NCBI GenBank assembly: GCA_040365065.1
Contig: BAABNI010000010.1
Location: 82,486-146,485 of the forward strand
Length of the DNA stretch: 64,000 nt
Source of the DNA: Pelagadaptatus aseana
GTDB lineage: Bacteria; Pseudomonadota; Gammaproteobacteria; Pseudomonadales; Cellvibrionaceae
Direction: 5' to 3'
The notes beneath the pieces are model-generated. The model ran no database searches. It was not told the DNA's origin and was given only the letters and a program-made list of their open reading frames with translations. Below are positions 17,938-26,622 of the stretch, piece by piece. Position numbers and translations under genes: made by a program. Each line of letters starts with the position of its first letter. Positions within the stretch are counted from its first letter, which is position 1.

Positions 17938-19029
17938 CTAACCAACGCCTCCACTCACGACAGAAACGTCTTCGGGCACATGCAATGTCGAAGTTGGGAA
18001 AGCACACTCGGCACCCTGCTGCTCAATGATAGCCAGGATACCCAACAACACCTCCTGCTTGATTTCGTGATAGGTCACCCAGTCGGTTGTCTTTGTGAAT
18101 GTATACACAAAGAAATCCAGAGAGGAAGCGGCAAATTTATTGAAATTCACAATCAGAGTCTGATTGGTATCAATGGCCTCATGATTACGCAGGAATGTTT
18201 TTACCTCAGCAATGATATCTGCCATCTTGTCGGCATCATCGTAACGAATGCCAATGGTTTCATAGATCCTGCGATTGGTCATGCGGGATGGATTTTCTAC
18301 CGAGATATGAGTAAAGGAAGAATTGGGTATATAGAGCGGCCGCTTATCAAAGGTGCGGATACGGGTAAGGCGCCAACCGATATCTTCCACTGTTCCCTCA
18401 ATCTCCTGATCCGGAGATCGAATCCAGTCACCAACACTGAAAGGCCGATCGAGATAGATCATCAGGCCACCAAAAAAGTTCGCCAGTAAATCCTTGGCAG
18501 CAAAACCCACGGCAATACCACCAATACCGCCAAAGGCCAACACCCCGGAGATGCTGTATCCCAACGACTGCATGATAACCAGAGCCGCAGTGATGATGAC
18601 CGAGACCCGGAGCAACTTGCCCATGGCCGACACCGTCGTTTCATCCATGGGCTTTTGAGTAAACTCCGGGTCCATAAGATTATTCTCGACCCGACGAATC
18701 ACCCTTACCAGCAACCACGCCAGTAAAATAACCACCCCAATTTTTCTCACCGGATCGATAAACTGCAACAGATCACTGTCCGCCTGTTTCATGGTCAACT
18801 GCGCGGCAATGGACAAACCAATCAGCCAGATAAAATACCGCAACGGCTGTTGCGCAGCACCGACCAGTGCATCATCCCAGAGGTTGTGAGTGCTATGGGC
18901 TTTGACCATCAACCGGTCAAGCAACTTGCGACAGATATAAGCAGCCACCAGGGTGACAAACACCACCAGAAAAATGTGAACGTACCAGTAATCGCCCTGC
19001 CCCATAACGTCTTCAATCCAGTCCTGCAT
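17938..19029 (-). CDS. MscS-family mechanosensitive channel
   Basis: This 363-residue membrane protein has four or five helices (about 15-35, 58-78, 95-112, 130-150, 155-180). A conserved MscS pore helix and beta domain follow: GGIGGIAVGFAAKDLLANFF, LDRPFSVGDWIRSP and IEGTVEDIGWRLTRIRTFD. After these come YIPNSSF and a C-terminal cytoplasmic domain. It probably releases solutes on osmotic downshock. It is similar in size to E. coli YbdG-type channels rather than short MscS. It lies between nagZ and the thioinosine phosphorylase in one run. Confidence 0.92.
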   Translation of the reverse strand: MQDWIEDVMGQGDYWYVHIFLVVFVTLVAAYICRKLLDRLMVKAHSTHNLWDDALVGAAQQPLRYFIWLIGLSIAAQLTMKQADSDLLQFIDPVRKIGVVILLAWLLVRVIRRVENNLMDPEFTQKPMDETTVSAMGKLLRVSVIITAALVIMQSLGYSISGVLAFGGIGGIAVGFAAKDLLANFFGGLMIYLDRPFSVGDWIRSPDQEIEGTVEDIGWRLTRIRTFDKRPLYIPNSSFTHISVENPSRMTNRRIYETIGIRYDDADKMADIIAEVKTFLRNHEAIDTNQTLIVNFNKFAASSLDFFVYTFTKTTDWVTYHEIKQEVLLGILAIIEQQGAECAFPTSTLHVPEDVSVVSGGVG

Positions 19030-19087
19030 CGTGCCTGCTCCTGTTTGCTCTTGAGGTTTTTCTGCTGGAGTTAATTTTTTGTCGCAT

Positions 19088-20116
19088 TTATTGCGTCAGC
19101 AACCAATCTCTGGTTTCCCGCCAACGCTCAGAGGCCTGAAGTTCATCTTTATTCCAGGTTTTATTCGGGCGCATCACCTGCAAATTAACTCTGGGCAGTG
19201 CACACAACTCCGGGGACTGCTCGAGCAAATTCAATACTTCTAGAGCACCCTTGCGATTATTGCAAACCAGAATTACATCGCAGCCAGCCTCCAGCGCCAA
19301 CCGCGCTCTTGCCGGATAATCACCTGCCACCGCAGCACCCTCCATAGTCAGATCGTCACTGAAAATAACGCCTTCAAACCCCAATTGTTCACGCAGGATC
19401 GACTGCAACCACAAACTGGAAAAACCTACAGGCTGCTGCGAATCTATCTGAGGGAACAGGATATGAGCCGGCATGATCGCATCCAATCTCGCCTCACCCT
19501 GCATCTGCTCTGCAAATGTCCGTAAATCCTTCTGATGAATTTGATCCATAGCGCGATCATCAACTGGCAGCTCCAAATGACTGTCACCCTTAACCGAGCC
19601 ATGACCTGGAAAATGCTTGCCCGTTACTTTCATGCCGGCCTCGTGGGCGCCGACGATAAAAGCCGAGCTCAGTTCAAGAACGGTTTCAGGGTTGGCTGAA
19701 AACGCTCTATCACCAATCACACTGCAAAATTCATCATCGACGTCCAGCACCGGGGTAAAACTGAAATCCATACCAGCGGCAATCACTTCAGCCGCCAACA
19801 GCCAGCCACAGTCACGGGCACGTTTGAGCGCCTCAATGGGATTCGACTGATAATGAGCATCGAATACCTGCATCGGAGGAATGCGGGTAAAGCCCTCGCG
19901 GCAGCGCTGCACTCGACCACCTTCCTGATCAACACAGATCAACAGATCACTGCGAACCTGTCTTATCTGAGTAATCAAGGCGATCAACTCATTATACTTA
20001 CCAATGTTTCGGGAAAAGAGAATCACACCTCCGACACAAGGTTTCTGCAACAAGCTAATTTCATCGGCGGACAGGCTTAAACCTTCCAAATCTACAATCA
20101 ATGGACCGGACAACAT
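19088..20116 (-). CDS. nagZ: Beta-N-acetylhexosaminidase NagZ
   Basis: This cytoplasmic glycoside hydrolase family 3 enzyme (342 residues) removes N-acetylglucosamine from anhydromuropeptides during cell-wall recycling. Key motifs are CVDQEGGRVQR, TGKHFPGHGSVKGDSH (the catalytic Asp/His pair region) and the nucleophile region FSDDLTMEGAAV. Length matches the family. The ATG at 20116 has a purine-rich AGAGAG upstream. It follows psrA by 34 nt, the same pairing as in Pseudomonas. Confidence 0.96.
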   Translation of the reverse strand: MLSGPLIVDLEGLSLSADEISLLQKPCVGGVILFSRNIGKYNELIALITQIRQVRSDLLICVDQEGGRVQRCREGFTRIPPMQVFDAHYQSNPIEALKRARDCGWLLAAEVIAAGMDFSFTPVLDVDDEFCSVIGDRAFSANPETVLELSSAFIVGAHEAGMKVTGKHFPGHGSVKGDSHLELPVDDRAMDQIHQKDLRTFAEQMQGEARLDAIMPAHILFPQIDSQQPVGFSSLWLQSILREQLGFEGVIFSDDLTMEGAAVAGDYPARARLALEAGCDVILVCNNRKGALEVLNLLEQSPELCALPRVNLQVMRPNKTWNKDELQASERWRETRDWLLTQ

Positions 20117-20150
20117 GATTCTCTCTAAATTGATGAATTAAACGCTGGTT

Positions 20151-20792
20151 TTAACGCTCGGCATCATCGGCACGCAGCAGCGTACTGATCGAGGGCTCCA
20201 ACAGCGAAACCACCTCTTTGATACTGCGCTCCTCACCGAAATCCGCTTTGGAAATATTGTTGATGGGATTGTAACTCGACAGGGTAAAAACAGTCGCCCC
20301 CAACATAAAATAAAGCCGCCAGTAAAAAGCCACCGGATCAACGTCCGGCATATCGGCCTGAAGAATTTCCATAAAGCGGCGATAGGTATCGCCGTACTCT
20401 TCAATAATAAAATGGCGTAAATGTTCCTGCGACTGAGCATACGCCAGTCCTAAAAGACGCATAAACGGCTCTAGCCCACCACCAATGGCTTCAGTGGATT
20501 GAAACAAGCTGGAGAACAATATTTGAATGGCCTCATCCACATGGATGGCTTGATCACTGGCTTTTTCCCGTGCATCCAAATTGGAATTCAGGCACTCACA
20601 AAACGGCGCGAGATAACGTGAAAACACAGCCTGGATCAGGGCTTTTTTGGAACCAAAGTGGTAGTTCACTGCCGCCAGATTGACGTTCGCAGTAGTAGTA
20701 ATGGTTCTCAGGGAGGTTTCGGAATAACCGCGCTCAGCAAACAGAGCGGCAGCAGCGTCGAGAATTCTCTCGATAGTATCAGGTTGGGACAT
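20151..20792 (-). CDS. psrA: TetR-family fatty-acid-responsive regulator PsrA
   Basis: This 213-residue TetR repressor has its DNA-binding helices at residues 25-47: ETSLRTITTTANVNLAAVNY, followed by HFGSKKALIQAVFSRYLAPF. This is nearly identical in pattern to Pseudomonas PsrA. PsrA is released from DNA by long-chain fatty acids, represses itself and beta-oxidation genes, and in Pseudomonas activates rpoS. It is upstream of nagZ and next to lexA, the Pseudomonas order. Two AAAC-N-GTTT sites lie just before the gene, so autoregulation is likely. Confidence 0.9.
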   Translation of the reverse strand: MSQPDTIERILDAAAALFAERGYSETSLRTITTTANVNLAAVNYHFGSKKALIQAVFSRYLAPFCECLNSNLDAREKASDQAIHVDEAIQILFSSLFQSTEAIGGGLEPFMRLLGLAYAQSQEHLRHFIIEEYGDTYRRFMEILQADMPDVDPVAFYWRLYFMLGATVFTLSSYNPINNISKADFGEERSIKEVVSLLEPSISTLLRADDAER

Positions 20793-20815
20793 CTTCAGTA
20801 TTTACAGCTGTAATA

Positions 20816-20839
20816 AAACATCGTTTAGAACATACGTTT
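20816..20839. promoter_or_regulatory. Candidate PsrA operator, two tandem sites
   Basis: AAAC-ATC-GTTT (20816-20826) and GAAC-ATAC-GTTT (20828-20839) lie 24-47 bp before the psrA ATG. They form a near-perfect direct repeat, AACATCGTTTAGA / AACATACGTTTAGA. Pseudomonas PsrA binds (C/G)AAAC-N2-4-GTTT(G/C), so the first site matches the core exactly. Confidence 0.65.
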
Positions 20840-21055
20840 AGATTTTTTTAGTGTCAAGAAATCAAAAAATGTCTACCAAACACACCCAGATTTCGATTGG
20901 TTTTAGAACAATTTTTTCTTTAAAAAGAAGCCCATAGAGCACAACAGAATTCGCTCAAATATATTCAATTAAAAAGCCTTGTAAAAATAGGCTGTTACAG
21001 TAGCCAGTGAAAAACCGCCTGAAGAGAGCACAAAATAAAACCGTCCTGACTGATT

Positions 21056-21083
21056 TTTACACAGTTTTCAAAAATGGTATGTT
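21056..21083 (+). promoter_or_regulatory. Weak candidate promoter before the small DUF6763-like gene
   Basis: TTTACA (21056-21061) and TATGTT (21078-21083) are 16 nt apart and would give a leader of about 40 nt. The rest of the 20843-21131 gap is AT-rich and I recognise nothing else in it. Confidence 0.3.
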
Positions 21084-21131
21084 GCCAGTGACGTCATAAC
21101 AACAAATCAACGACATGCGAGGGCAATTATC

Positions 21132-21449
21132 ATGGGCAGCAGCCAGCCTCCCCTTATAGGAAATTGGTACTACGACCCAATGGAAGATCAGTATTTTGAA
21201 GTCGTTGCCATGGACACAGACAACGGCACCATCGAAATACAGTACGTAGATGGCGAAGTTGGTGAGCTGGACCGTGAACTCTGGAAGCAGATGCACCCAA
21301 GCACAGCCCCTCCTCCCAAAAGTGCTGATGCAGCCTTTGAGCTCGCCAATGAGGACCATCTTCACGATTATCTGGACAGCCCTGAGCCCTGGACCAATCC
21401 GGTGCACCAGATAGAACCGGATCTGTACACTGGCTACGACGACTTCTGA
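21132..21449 (+). CDS. Small conserved protein, DUF6763-like
   Basis: This acidic 105-residue protein has no signal or membrane segment. The N-terminal half is a small beta-rich unit (GNWYYDPMEDQYFEVVAMD, TIEIQYVDGEVGELDRELW), and the C-terminal end is acidic (PWTNPVHQIEPDLYTGYDDF). From memory it resembles the gammaproteobacterial DUF6763 family, whose function is unknown. GAGGG lies 8 nt before the ATG. It is upstream of lexA in the same direction, but the SOS boxes separate them. Confidence 0.75.
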   Translation: MGSSQPPLIGNWYYDPMEDQYFEVVAMDTDNGTIEIQYVDGEVGELDRELWKQMHPSTAPPPKSADAAFELANEDHLHDYLDSPEPWTNPVHQIEPDLYTGYDDF

Positions 21450-21495
21450 ACAGATCAATAAAAATTGAAGTACAGAGCTTGCGCACCCCAATATA

Positions 21496-21511
21496 CTGTA
21501 TATAATCACAT
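21496..21511. promoter_or_regulatory. LexA (SOS) box 1
   Basis: CTGT-N8-ACAT with an AT-rich centre (ATATAATC), one mismatch from the consensus CTGT-N8-ACAG. It lies 33 nt before lexA. Confidence 0.8.
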
Positions 21512-21514
21512 GTA

Positions 21515-21530
21515 CTGTATATAAATACAC
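21515..21530. promoter_or_regulatory. LexA (SOS) box 2
   Basis: CTGT-N8-ACAC with centre ATATAAAT, one mismatch from consensus. It is 19 bp from box 1 (centre to centre) and 14 bp before the lexA start. Two tandem boxes before lexA are also found in E. coli. Confidence 0.8.
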
Positions 21531-21543
21531 CGGAGTGTGAGCA

Positions 21544-22149
21544 ATGATTAAACTGACTGCGCGTCAACAGGAAATTCTGGATCTCATCAAACGCTACATC
21601 GATGACACCGGATATCCTCCTACCAGAGCAGAAATCGCCAAGGAGTTAGGCTTCCGTTCAGCCAATGCGGCTGAGGAACACCTGAAAGCACTCGCACGCA
21701 AAGGCGCAATCGAAATGGTGGCAGGTGCCTCACGAGGCATCCGCCTCCCCGAAGAAGTCACTGGGATCCCCATTGTAGGTCGTGTAGCCGCCGGTAACCC
21801 CGTGCTTGCGACAGAAAACATTGAAGACTATTGCTCTCTCCCCTCAGACTTCTTTCACCCATCTGCTGACTATTTTCTTCGGGTCACCGGCAGCAGCATG
21901 AAAAACATTGGCATCCTTGACGGCGATCTGCTGGCTGTCCACAAGACCGAACAAGCCCGAAATGGTGAGATTGTGGTTGCCAGAGTTGATGATGAGGTCA
22001 CGGTAAAACGCTTTAATCAGGATAAAGGCAGCCCGATTGTAGAACTTCACCCTGAAAATGAAGAGTTTGATGTCATCAAAGTAGATCTGCGTGATGCCAG
22101 CTTTGCCATTGAAGGGCTGAGCGTTGGCGTACTGAGAAGAGATCACTGA
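21544..22149 (+). CDS. lexA: SOS repressor LexA
   Basis: LexA represses DNA-damage genes and cleaves itself when stimulated by RecA. The 201-residue protein has an N-terminal winged helix (LTARQQEILDLI, PPTRAEIAKELGFRSANAAEEHL). The cleavage site is Ala83-Gly84 (VGRVAAGNP), and the catalytic pair is Ser118 (TGSSMKN) and Lys155 (VTVKRF). Length and motifs are standard. Two SOS boxes precede it, so it is autoregulated. sulA follows 13 nt after the stop. Confidence 0.98.
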   Translation: MIKLTARQQEILDLIKRYIDDTGYPPTRAEIAKELGFRSANAAEEHLKALARKGAIEMVAGASRGIRLPEEVTGIPIVGRVAAGNPVLATENIEDYCSLPSDFFHPSADYFLRVTGSSMKNIGILDGDLLAVHKTEQARNGEIVVARVDDEVTVKRFNQDKGSPIVELHPENEEFDVIKVDLRDASFAIEGLSVGVLRRDH

Positions 22150-22162
22150 GGAGATATTGACC

Positions 22163-22585
22163 ATGGCAGCTCCAGCACTCACCAGCTCTCATAATCGCCA
22201 GAATCAGATTAATCCGGTAAACCCTGTCAGCGATTACTCTGTAACAGAGTTGATACTGACAAAGCACAGCCCGGATCAGGCTGTGCTGATATTGCCCATG
22301 GTGTCCCATCTGAGTCAGAACAGCAGTCGTTGGGTAACCTGGATTTCACCGCATAAAATAGACCGATCCATTCTTAACAGTTATGGAGTCGACACCAGCA
22401 AACTGCGTATCCTCTACACCGAGGATGGGAGTGACAACCGTTGGCTGATTTGGGAAGCGCTGAAAGCAGGCACCAGTGAATGCGTTATAGCGACACCGGG
22501 AAGCCTGACGGAAGATGAAATGGCTCACCTGAAGCACGCAGCCAATCAGGGTAAAACACGGGGTTTAATGATTCATTACCGCTGA
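22163..22585 (+). CDS. sulA: SOS cell division inhibitor SulA
   Basis: This 140-residue cytoplasmic protein, in its family, blocks FtsZ assembly after DNA damage. The RecA-like fold segments are visible: QAVLILPMVSHLSQ, SRWVTWISP, LRILYTEDGSDNRWLIWEAL and TSECVIATPGS. I take the ATG at 22163, which has GAGGAG 9 nt upstream, over the TTG at 22157 (only 3 nt from it). The gene has no visible SOS box of its own, so it is probably co-transcribed with lexA, as in Pseudomonas. Confidence 0.88.
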   Translation: MAAPALTSSHNRQNQINPVNPVSDYSVTELILTKHSPDQAVLILPMVSHLSQNSSRWVTWISPHKIDRSILNSYGVDTSKLRILYTEDGSDNRWLIWEALKAGTSECVIATPGSLTEDEMAHLKHAANQGKTRGLMIHYR

Positions 22586-22634
22586 GAACTACTGTAACGG
22601 TATTCAGAGCGCCTGATCAGGAATGGGCAGAGCC

Positions 22635-22880
22635 CTAGTGCAAGGTTGAAGATTGCTGTTCGGTACCAGCAGTTGTGTATTCACGCTCTGTGATTTCAGC
22701 GGCAGCTTCGAAGCCTGCCTCGATCATGGCCTTGATGACTTCAAGTTTATCTTCGCCCAGATACTCAGACGCGGAGTCGGACAATTTGATACTGACCAAT
22801 GCCTCACCTTCACCATCAGCAGGCCTTAAAGCAACAGTACCATCGGTGAGTTCAACAATTTCGTACAACGGTGAAGGCAT
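22635..22880 (-). CDS. Small conserved hypothetical protein
   Basis: This acidic 81-residue protein begins MPSPLYEIVELTDGTVALRP. It has no membrane segment and no motif I can name. The start is the ATG at 22880, with GGAG 5 nt upstream. A start 18 nt further up adds an unconserved MFFGVF. It sits between sulA and the topA-linked gene, in a position where Pseudomonas has a similar small gene (PA3009 from memory). Confidence 0.75.
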   Translation of the reverse strand: MPSPLYEIVELTDGTVALRPADGEGEALVSIKLSDSASEYLGEDKLEVIKAMIEAGFEAAAEITEREYTTAGTEQQSSTLH

Positions 22881-23046
22881 AAAAACTCCAAAAAACACAC
22901 CGACAGTGAAATACTCTCAACTTCTGACACCTACGCCAGAACCTGAAAACCGGTGCTTAAAACATCTATAAAGATTGTAACACCCTGCCAAGGGCAACTC
23001 TATGGTTAAAAAAAGTGGCCATAAAAGAGCAAGACATAGAGAGCAA

Positions 23047-23550
23047 TTAATACTCCAGATTGGCGTGGCGCTGGCGCTCAATCAACCGGGTCAATTCTGA
23101 AATCAGATTAAAAACCAAACCATCATTCAGCTCGGTAGTCTGGATGGCAGAGCTGGCAATTAGGCCTGCATCGACCGCGACTGCTGCGCCCGCATCATTC
23201 ACATCCGGGTACAACGCCTGATGCTGGAGAATCAGCAAGTCTGACAGCCAACCGTCCGTTGACAACCGCTGCAACTCAGAAACAGCAGGATCATTGACAC
23301 CAAGCTGTTGCAGTTCATGAACCAGCTGATCCAGAGTATGGATACGGCTGACACCGGACAGTGCATGCCGGCTGGCCAATTCTTTGATATACAGAACCAA
23401 GGCTACGCCCGTCTGCATCACAGCTGCCGTTAAGAAGGCTTCCCTTTTTTGGCGCTCAGGCAATTGATCGCCACACTGCCTGCAACTTTCAAGCAGTAAA
23501 TTGGCATGTGCCAGTTTCTGCTGAACCTTGGGTTGATAGGGGCTCAGCAT
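23047..23550 (-). CDS. Conserved hypothetical protein, DUF6586-like
   Basis: This 167-residue, mostly helical soluble protein has the segments QQKLAHANLLLESCRQC, KREAFLTAAVMQTGVALVLY and HTLDQLVHELQQLG. From memory it matches the DUF6586 family (Pseudomonas PA3010), of unknown function. Its start is 3 nt after the topA stop, so the two genes are very probably co-transcribed. No catalytic motif is visible. Confidence 0.75.
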   Translation of the reverse strand: MLSPYQPKVQQKLAHANLLLESCRQCGDQLPERQKREAFLTAAVMQTGVALVLYIKELASRHALSGVSRIHTLDQLVHELQQLGVNDPAVSELQRLSTDGWLSDLLILQHQALYPDVNDAGAAVAVDAGLIASSAIQTTELNDGLVFNLISELTRLIERQRHANLEY

Positions 23551-23553
23551 CCA

Positions 23554-26250
23554 TCAGGCCTTCTTGGCTGCAGCTTTTTTTGCCGGCGCTTTCTTCTTGG
23601 CAGGTGCTTTTTTCTTCTTGTCAGCCGTTCCAGAAGCCAGCCACTTCCCACCTTGGTAGAAAGCCTTCCAACCACTGGCTTTGCCGTCTATTTCCGACTG
23701 CACATACTGCTCTTTGGTTTTACGGCTATATCGAACCAGTGTGGGATTCCCCATATCATCGGTTTCGGGAGCGTTGAATAGGAAACTGTACTTAGGATCT
23801 ATCTCATCCTTATGAGGCAACAATTCAGAAACCAGAGGTGCCCGAGTCTCGCGGTTCTTTGGAAACTGACTGGCGGCCAAGAATAGCCCCGAAGCACCAT
23901 CACGCAAGATATAGTGATCATCAACTTTAAGGCACTGCAATTCCGGCATAGGCACCGGGTCCATTTTAGGAGGCGCTGCCTCGCCATTTTTCAATAGTTT
24001 GCGTGTATTTTTGCAGGCTTCAGAAGTACATCCGAAGTATTTACCAAAGCGACCTGTCTTAAGCTGCATATCACTGCCGCATTTATCGCACTCGATAACC
24101 GGACCTTCATAACCCTTGAGTTTGAAACTGCCCTGCTCCACCTCAAAGCCGGAACAATCCGGGTTATTACCGCAGATGTGTAATTTGCGCTTCTCATCCA
24201 GTAAGTAGCTGTCCATCGCTGTATTGCATAATTTACAACGATGTTTTTGCCGCAGCTGCTTGGATTCAGCCTCATCATCTTCATCGACGTTAACCGCTTC
24301 ATCACCCGAAACAAGATTGAGCGTGGTCTTACAGCGTTCCTTGGGTGGTAAGGCATAACCTGAGCACCCCAGAAACACACCCGTGGTTCCCGTACGAATT
24401 TGCATATTACGCCCACAAGTTGGACACGCAATATCGGTTTCTGTGGGTGCGTTGGGGCGCATACCACCGTCATCATTTTGAGCCTTTAACAGCGTATTTG
24501 AGAATTCGGCATAGAAATCGTTGAGCAAGGCGTGCCACTCAATATCACCCTCAGCCACACGGTCAAGATTCTCTTCCATGTTGGCTGTAAAACTGTAATC
24601 CATCAGATCCGTAAAGTTCTCATTGAGGCGCTCAGTGACAATGTCACCCATCTTATCGGCATAGAAACGACGCTTATCCACATGGGCATAACCGCGATCC
24701 TGAATGGTGGAAATGATTGACGCGTAGGTGGACGGGCGACCAATTCCACGCTTTTCCAACTCTTTCACCAGACTGGCTTCGGTATAACGCGCGGGCGGCT
24801 TGGTAAAGTGTTGATTGGGATCGAGTTTTTGTAGGTTCAGGGTTTCACCCACCGCTAGTTCAGGCAAAACCACATCCTCGTCTTTTTTGGACTGCGGAGG
24901 CTGAACCTTCATAAAACCATCGAAACGAATTACCCGGCCACGTGTGCGCAGCTCATATTCACCGGCACTCACCACCAGAGAGGTGCTGGTAAATTCTGCC
25001 GGAGTCATCTGGCAGGCAACGAATTGCTGCCAAATCAGTGTATAAAGTCTCTCAGCATCACGTTCCATACCCGTTAACTGGGTCGGTTTGACCGTGACGC
25101 TGGATGGACGAATGGCTTCGTGAGCCTCCTGAGCCCCTTCCTTACTTGAGTAGGAGTTAGGTGCCTTAGGCAGATAAGCTTTACCGTAATTGTCCAGAAT
25201 GTAATCGCGACAGGATTCCACGGCCTCTTTACTCAGATTAGTAGAGTCGGTTCGCATATAGGTGATGTAACCCGCCTCATAGAGACGCTGAGCCATCATC
25301 ATGGTTTTCTTGACGCTGAACCCCAGACGGGTACTCGCAGCCTGTTGCAGGGTGGACGTTATGTAGGGGGCACCCGGCTTGGACTGGGTGGGCTTATCTT
25401 CTCTGGAAGAAACCTGATAGGCAGCCTGCTGCAACGCACTGACGGCAGCCATAGCCTGTTCTTCGTTCAATGGCTTGAAGGCGCTGCCAGCCTGCTTTTT
25501 AACCTCAAACCGAATCTTGTCATCGGCGGATGTGGTCAAGTCAGCAAACACATCCCAGTACTCTTCGGGGATAAACGCTCTGATTTCCCGCTCGCGCTCA
25601 ACCACGAGCTTAACGGCTACCGATTGAACCCGCCCTGCGGACAGGCCTCGTGCCACTTTTTCCCACAACAATGGCGATACCATGTACCCGACTACGCGAT
25701 CGAGAAAACGTCGCGCCTGTTGAGCATTGACCCGATTGACATCAATGGGGCCCGGGCTTTCAAACGCCTCCTGAATCGCGGTTTTGGTAATTTCATTAAA
25801 TACAACGCGTCGATAACGGGACTCTTCGCCACCAATGGCCTGCTGCAAATGCCAGGCAATGGCCTCTCCCTCTCTATCCAAATCCGTTGCCAGATAGATG
25901 TGATCGGCCTGTGCCGCCAGTGCCCGTAATTCATCAACGACTTTTTCCTTACCGGGCAAAATCTCATAGTGAGCCTCCCAGTTTTTATCCGGATTGATGC
26001 CCATGCGGTTAATAAGCTGCTCTTTGGCCTTCTTGCGCTTGTGCTCTACTTTCTGTTCAGGGGACATCTTGCGAGTGATCGCCGCCTGTCGGGCGCGTTC
26101 TTTCGGATCAACAGGCTTTTTGGCTGAACCACTGGTAGGAAGATCACGAATGTGACCAATGCTGGACTTCACAACGTAGTCGGCGCCCAAATATTTGTTA
26201 ATTGTCTTCGCTTTGGCGGGCGACTCGACAATAACCAAGGATTTTCCCAT
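23554..26250 (-). CDS. topA: DNA topoisomerase I
   Basis: This type IA topoisomerase of 898 residues relaxes negative supercoils. It has an N-terminal TOPRIM domain (LVIVESPAKAKTINKYLG, YLATDLDREGEAIAWHL) and the active-site Tyr331 in GYITYMRTDSTNL. C-terminal zinc-ribbon repeats have paired cysteines (CPTCGRNM, CKLCNTAM, CDKCGSDM). The tail is lysine- and alanine-rich (KKKKAPAKKKAPAKKAAAKK) and likely contacts RNA polymerase or DNA. The length is slightly above E. coli's 865. A 17-bp palindrome lies 54 bp upstream. Confidence 0.98.
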   Translation of the reverse strand: MGKSLVIVESPAKAKTINKYLGADYVVKSSIGHIRDLPTSGSAKKPVDPKERARQAAITRKMSPEQKVEHKRKKAKEQLINRMGINPDKNWEAHYEILPGKEKVVDELRALAAQADHIYLATDLDREGEAIAWHLQQAIGGEESRYRRVVFNEITKTAIQEAFESPGPIDVNRVNAQQARRFLDRVVGYMVSPLLWEKVARGLSAGRVQSVAVKLVVEREREIRAFIPEEYWDVFADLTTSADDKIRFEVKKQAGSAFKPLNEEQAMAAVSALQQAAYQVSSREDKPTQSKPGAPYITSTLQQAASTRLGFSVKKTMMMAQRLYEAGYITYMRTDSTNLSKEAVESCRDYILDNYGKAYLPKAPNSYSSKEGAQEAHEAIRPSSVTVKPTQLTGMERDAERLYTLIWQQFVACQMTPAEFTSTSLVVSAGEYELRTRGRVIRFDGFMKVQPPQSKKDEDVVLPELAVGETLNLQKLDPNQHFTKPPARYTEASLVKELEKRGIGRPSTYASIISTIQDRGYAHVDKRRFYADKMGDIVTERLNENFTDLMDYSFTANMEENLDRVAEGDIEWHALLNDFYAEFSNTLLKAQNDDGGMRPNAPTETDIACPTCGRNMQIRTGTTGVFLGCSGYALPPKERCKTTLNLVSGDEAVNVDEDDEAESKQLRQKHRCKLCNTAMDSYLLDEKRKLHICGNNPDCSGFEVEQGSFKLKGYEGPVIECDKCGSDMQLKTGRFGKYFGCTSEACKNTRKLLKNGEAAPPKMDPVPMPELQCLKVDDHYILRDGASGLFLAASQFPKNRETRAPLVSELLPHKDEIDPKYSFLFNAPETDDMGNPTLVRYSRKTKEQYVQSEIDGKASGWKAFYQGGKWLASGTADKKKKAPAKKKAPAKKAAAKKA

Positions 26251-26303
26251 AGTAGTATTAATCTCTGTTACGACTCAGTTCAGACGTCAAATAGATAGCA
26301 CAT

Positions 26304-26320
26304 TGATCAATTATTGATCA
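26304..26320. promoter_or_regulatory. 17-bp perfect palindrome upstream of topA
   Basis: TGATCAA-TTA-TTGATCA is perfectly symmetrical and 54 bp upstream of the topA ATG. It has the size of a dimeric repressor site. No regulator can be assigned from sequence. Confidence 0.5.
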
Positions 26321-26622
26321 TCATGGCCGGATAATTGGCTCACAGAGCCACAAAGGGCGTCATATATAATTCCTGTAAATAGCTGGGTCAAGCCATGCTT
26401 CAGGATTTAAGTGCATTTTCTTTAAAAGTCCAATTTTCATTCAATCAAAACAAACAGGCTGTTGAACACTGGTTTAACACCATATTTTTACAAAATAAGC
26501 CCCGATTCAACCCTATTATCCCCATGCCTACGGAACCGGCCAATAAAGTTTGAATAAAATCCGCCGACAATCTGTAATATAAGCTTATGCAAATTTCCTG
26601 TTTATTTCTTTTATAGAATCTT
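26321..26622. other. Intergenic region with nothing recognised
   Basis: This 302-nt AT-rich spacer lies between divergent topA and the next gene. I see no gene, terminator or convincing promoter here. An imperfect inverted repeat (TGTTGAA...TTTAACA near 26459-26478) is the only structure noted. Confidence 0.5.

Noticed and set aside
21057..21567. Minus-strand frames opposite the DUF6763-like gene
   Set aside because: They run across the SOS boxes and the small plus-strand gene, which has a good ribosome-binding site and a protein-like composition.
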